Assembly: GCA_965198725.1 (NCBI GenBank)
Contig: CBDAPX010000001.1
Span: forward strand, 3,045,625 to 3,109,624
Origin: CBDAPX01 sp965198725
GTDB lineage: Bacteria; Pseudomonadota; Alphaproteobacteria; Rhodobacterales; Rhodobacteraceae
DNA: 64,000 bases
Direction: 5' to 3'
The position numbers were made by a program, and so were the translations under genes. Positions 63,408-64,000 of this stretch are shown in pieces (position 1 is the first letter of the stretch; each line of letters starts with the position of its first letter). Under the pieces are notes generated by a model, which saw only the letters and a list, made by a program, of their open reading frames with translations, was not told where the DNA came from and did no database searches.

Positions 63408-63719
63408 CTAGGGCTGCTGTGAAAGAGCCTCCCACGCCTCCTGGATGCGCTTCACCGTGGCGCTGCCGCCTGGATAGGCGTCCTCAATCCAATCGCTGAT
63501 GCGGTTGATCAGTTCCTCATTCTGGGCGATGCGAGCGCCGCCAGGGATGTTGACCTTGAGGTTCTGGGCAATCGTGCCGAGCCGCTTGCGCATACGCTCA
63601 TCAGCGTTCTTGGCCGCGTTGCGTTTCTTGGAGCCGAGCGCCTCAACCGCAACCTCGGTCACAACGGGATGCGCATAGCGCACCTCACCGTTGTCACACC
63701 TGCACCTGATACCAGCCAT
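63408..63719 (-). CDS. Hypothetical phage protein
   Basis: Up to 103 residues; the conserved-looking part begins near VRYAHPVVTEVAVEALGSKK, so a GTG at 63683 is an alternative start just past the upstream stop. KKRNAAKNADERMRKRLGTI and IAQNEELINRISDWIEDAYP suggest a helical, basic protein. Not recognised. Confidence 0.5.
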   Translation of the reverse strand: MAGIRCRCDNGEVRYAHPVVTEVAVEALGSKKRNAAKNADERMRKRLGTIAQNLKVNIPGGARIAQNEELINRISDWIEDAYPGGSATVKRIQEAWEALSQQP

Positions 63720-64000
63720 GCAGCGGCGTCACATCACGCCGGATCAGCGCCTGCCATTTTTCCAGCGGCAGATTAAGATCAAACGCAAGCTGCTTGTCAT
63801 CACAGGGTAGCGTGCCGATAGGCGAGCCATCCTGGGCAATGCAGAAAAGCTGGAACCCATACCAGCCCACCTCAGGATCGCAAGTTTTGCGGAACTCACT
63901 CCCTCGCCAGCGCTTGAGGTTCCATTGCAGGAAGTAATGGGAATCAAGCCGATCACTGGCTGAGATCGGGTAAAGCTCAAGTTCTTGCGTATCGATCAGT
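63694..64000 (-). CDS. Hypothetical phage protein, 5' end beyond the window
   Basis: An open frame entering from the right edge and stopping at 63694: TQELELYPISASDRLDSHYF, LQWNLKRWRGSEFRKTCDPE, VGWYGFQLFCIAQDGSPIGT and LEKWQALIRRDVTPLHGWYQ. It has aromatic-rich, well-formed protein sequence. The start lies outside, so it is partial. Possibly an early or replication-region gene; no family assigned. Confidence 0.65.
   Translation of the reverse strand, partial: LIDTQELELYPISASDRLDSHYFLQWNLKRWRGSEFRKTCDPEVGWYGFQLFCIAQDGSPIGTLPCDDKQLAFDLNLPLEKWQALIRRDVTPLHGWYQVQV

Larger units (their letters stand above)
44012..64000 (-). mobile_element. Prophage late region, lambda/HK97-type siphophage (partial)
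   Basis: 20 kb of co-oriented phage genes: terminases, portal, S49 protease, capsid, connector, closure, tail completion, DUF3168, major tail, chaperone, tape measure, DUF1833, NlpC and tail tip. The left end is cut by IS-A copy 2 and the right end runs off the window. No integrase, att site or lysis gene is seen inside. Two genes carry in-frame stops. Confidence 0.9.

Noticed and set aside
1..64000. CRISPR arrays, tRNA or rRNA genes
   Set aside because: No regularly spaced repeats and no cloverleaf-like sequences were noticed on either strand.

Overview
The window reads as a chromosomal segment of a marine-type Rhodobacterales alphaproteobacterium (Roseobacter lineage). This rests on established gene sets rather than any search: pyruvate dehydrogenase E1-beta with its own lipoyl domain, ftsB beside pdhA, a full Rhodobacter-type gene transfer agent (GTA) cluster, a cytochrome b561-YceI fusion, and GC-rich codon use.

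Layout. (1) 1-5.4 kb, plus strand: class I fructose-bisphosphate aldolase, ftsB, then pdhA-pdhB-aceF. (2) 5.4-7.7 kb is an insertion scar. A complete IS3-family element (IS-A copy 1, 5885-7101) abuts the 3' remnant of a different IS3-family element (IS-B, ending 7422), with pieces of one or two small host genes on either side. (3) 7.9-9.8 kb: a membrane protein, cysE and a DksA-type zinc-finger gene. (4) 9.8-24.1 kb, minus strand: the GTA structural cluster from small terminase to the large tail-tip protein, with a frameshifted small gene coupled to its 3' end. (5) 24.3-30.6 kb, minus strand: fatty-acid synthesis cluster fabD-fabG-acpP-(GNAT)-(HisA-like)-fabF-mltG. (6) 30.8-40.4 kb: cytochrome b561-YceI, yceI, rpsF-rpsR-rplI, a frameshifted lytic transglycosylase lipoprotein, an aquaporin, a double SnoaL-like protein, trigger factor and a porin. 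(7) 40.7-42.8 kb: napF-napD-napA', with napA cut by IS-A copy 2 (42796-44011). (8) 44.0-64.0 kb, minus strand: late genes of a lambda/HK97-type siphophage, from tail tip (cut by the IS) back to terminase, HNH nuclease and early hypothetical genes; it runs off the right edge.

How parts work together. The pdh operon supplies acetyl-CoA and the fab cluster consumes it. The GTA cluster encodes a phage-like particle that packages host DNA. The prophage block repeats the same logic with unrelated or distantly related proteins, so two head-tail assembly sets lie 20 kb apart.

Points to treat with care. Three frameshifts lie in GC or C6 runs (around 10060, 35159 and 62791), and two adjacent prophage genes carry in-frame stops (48172 and 48534). 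The 42.8-44.0 kb junction joins half of napA to a phage gene through an IS that also occurs 37 kb away. These may be genuine decay and rearrangement, or sequencing and assembly error. No tRNA, rRNA or CRISPR array was seen.
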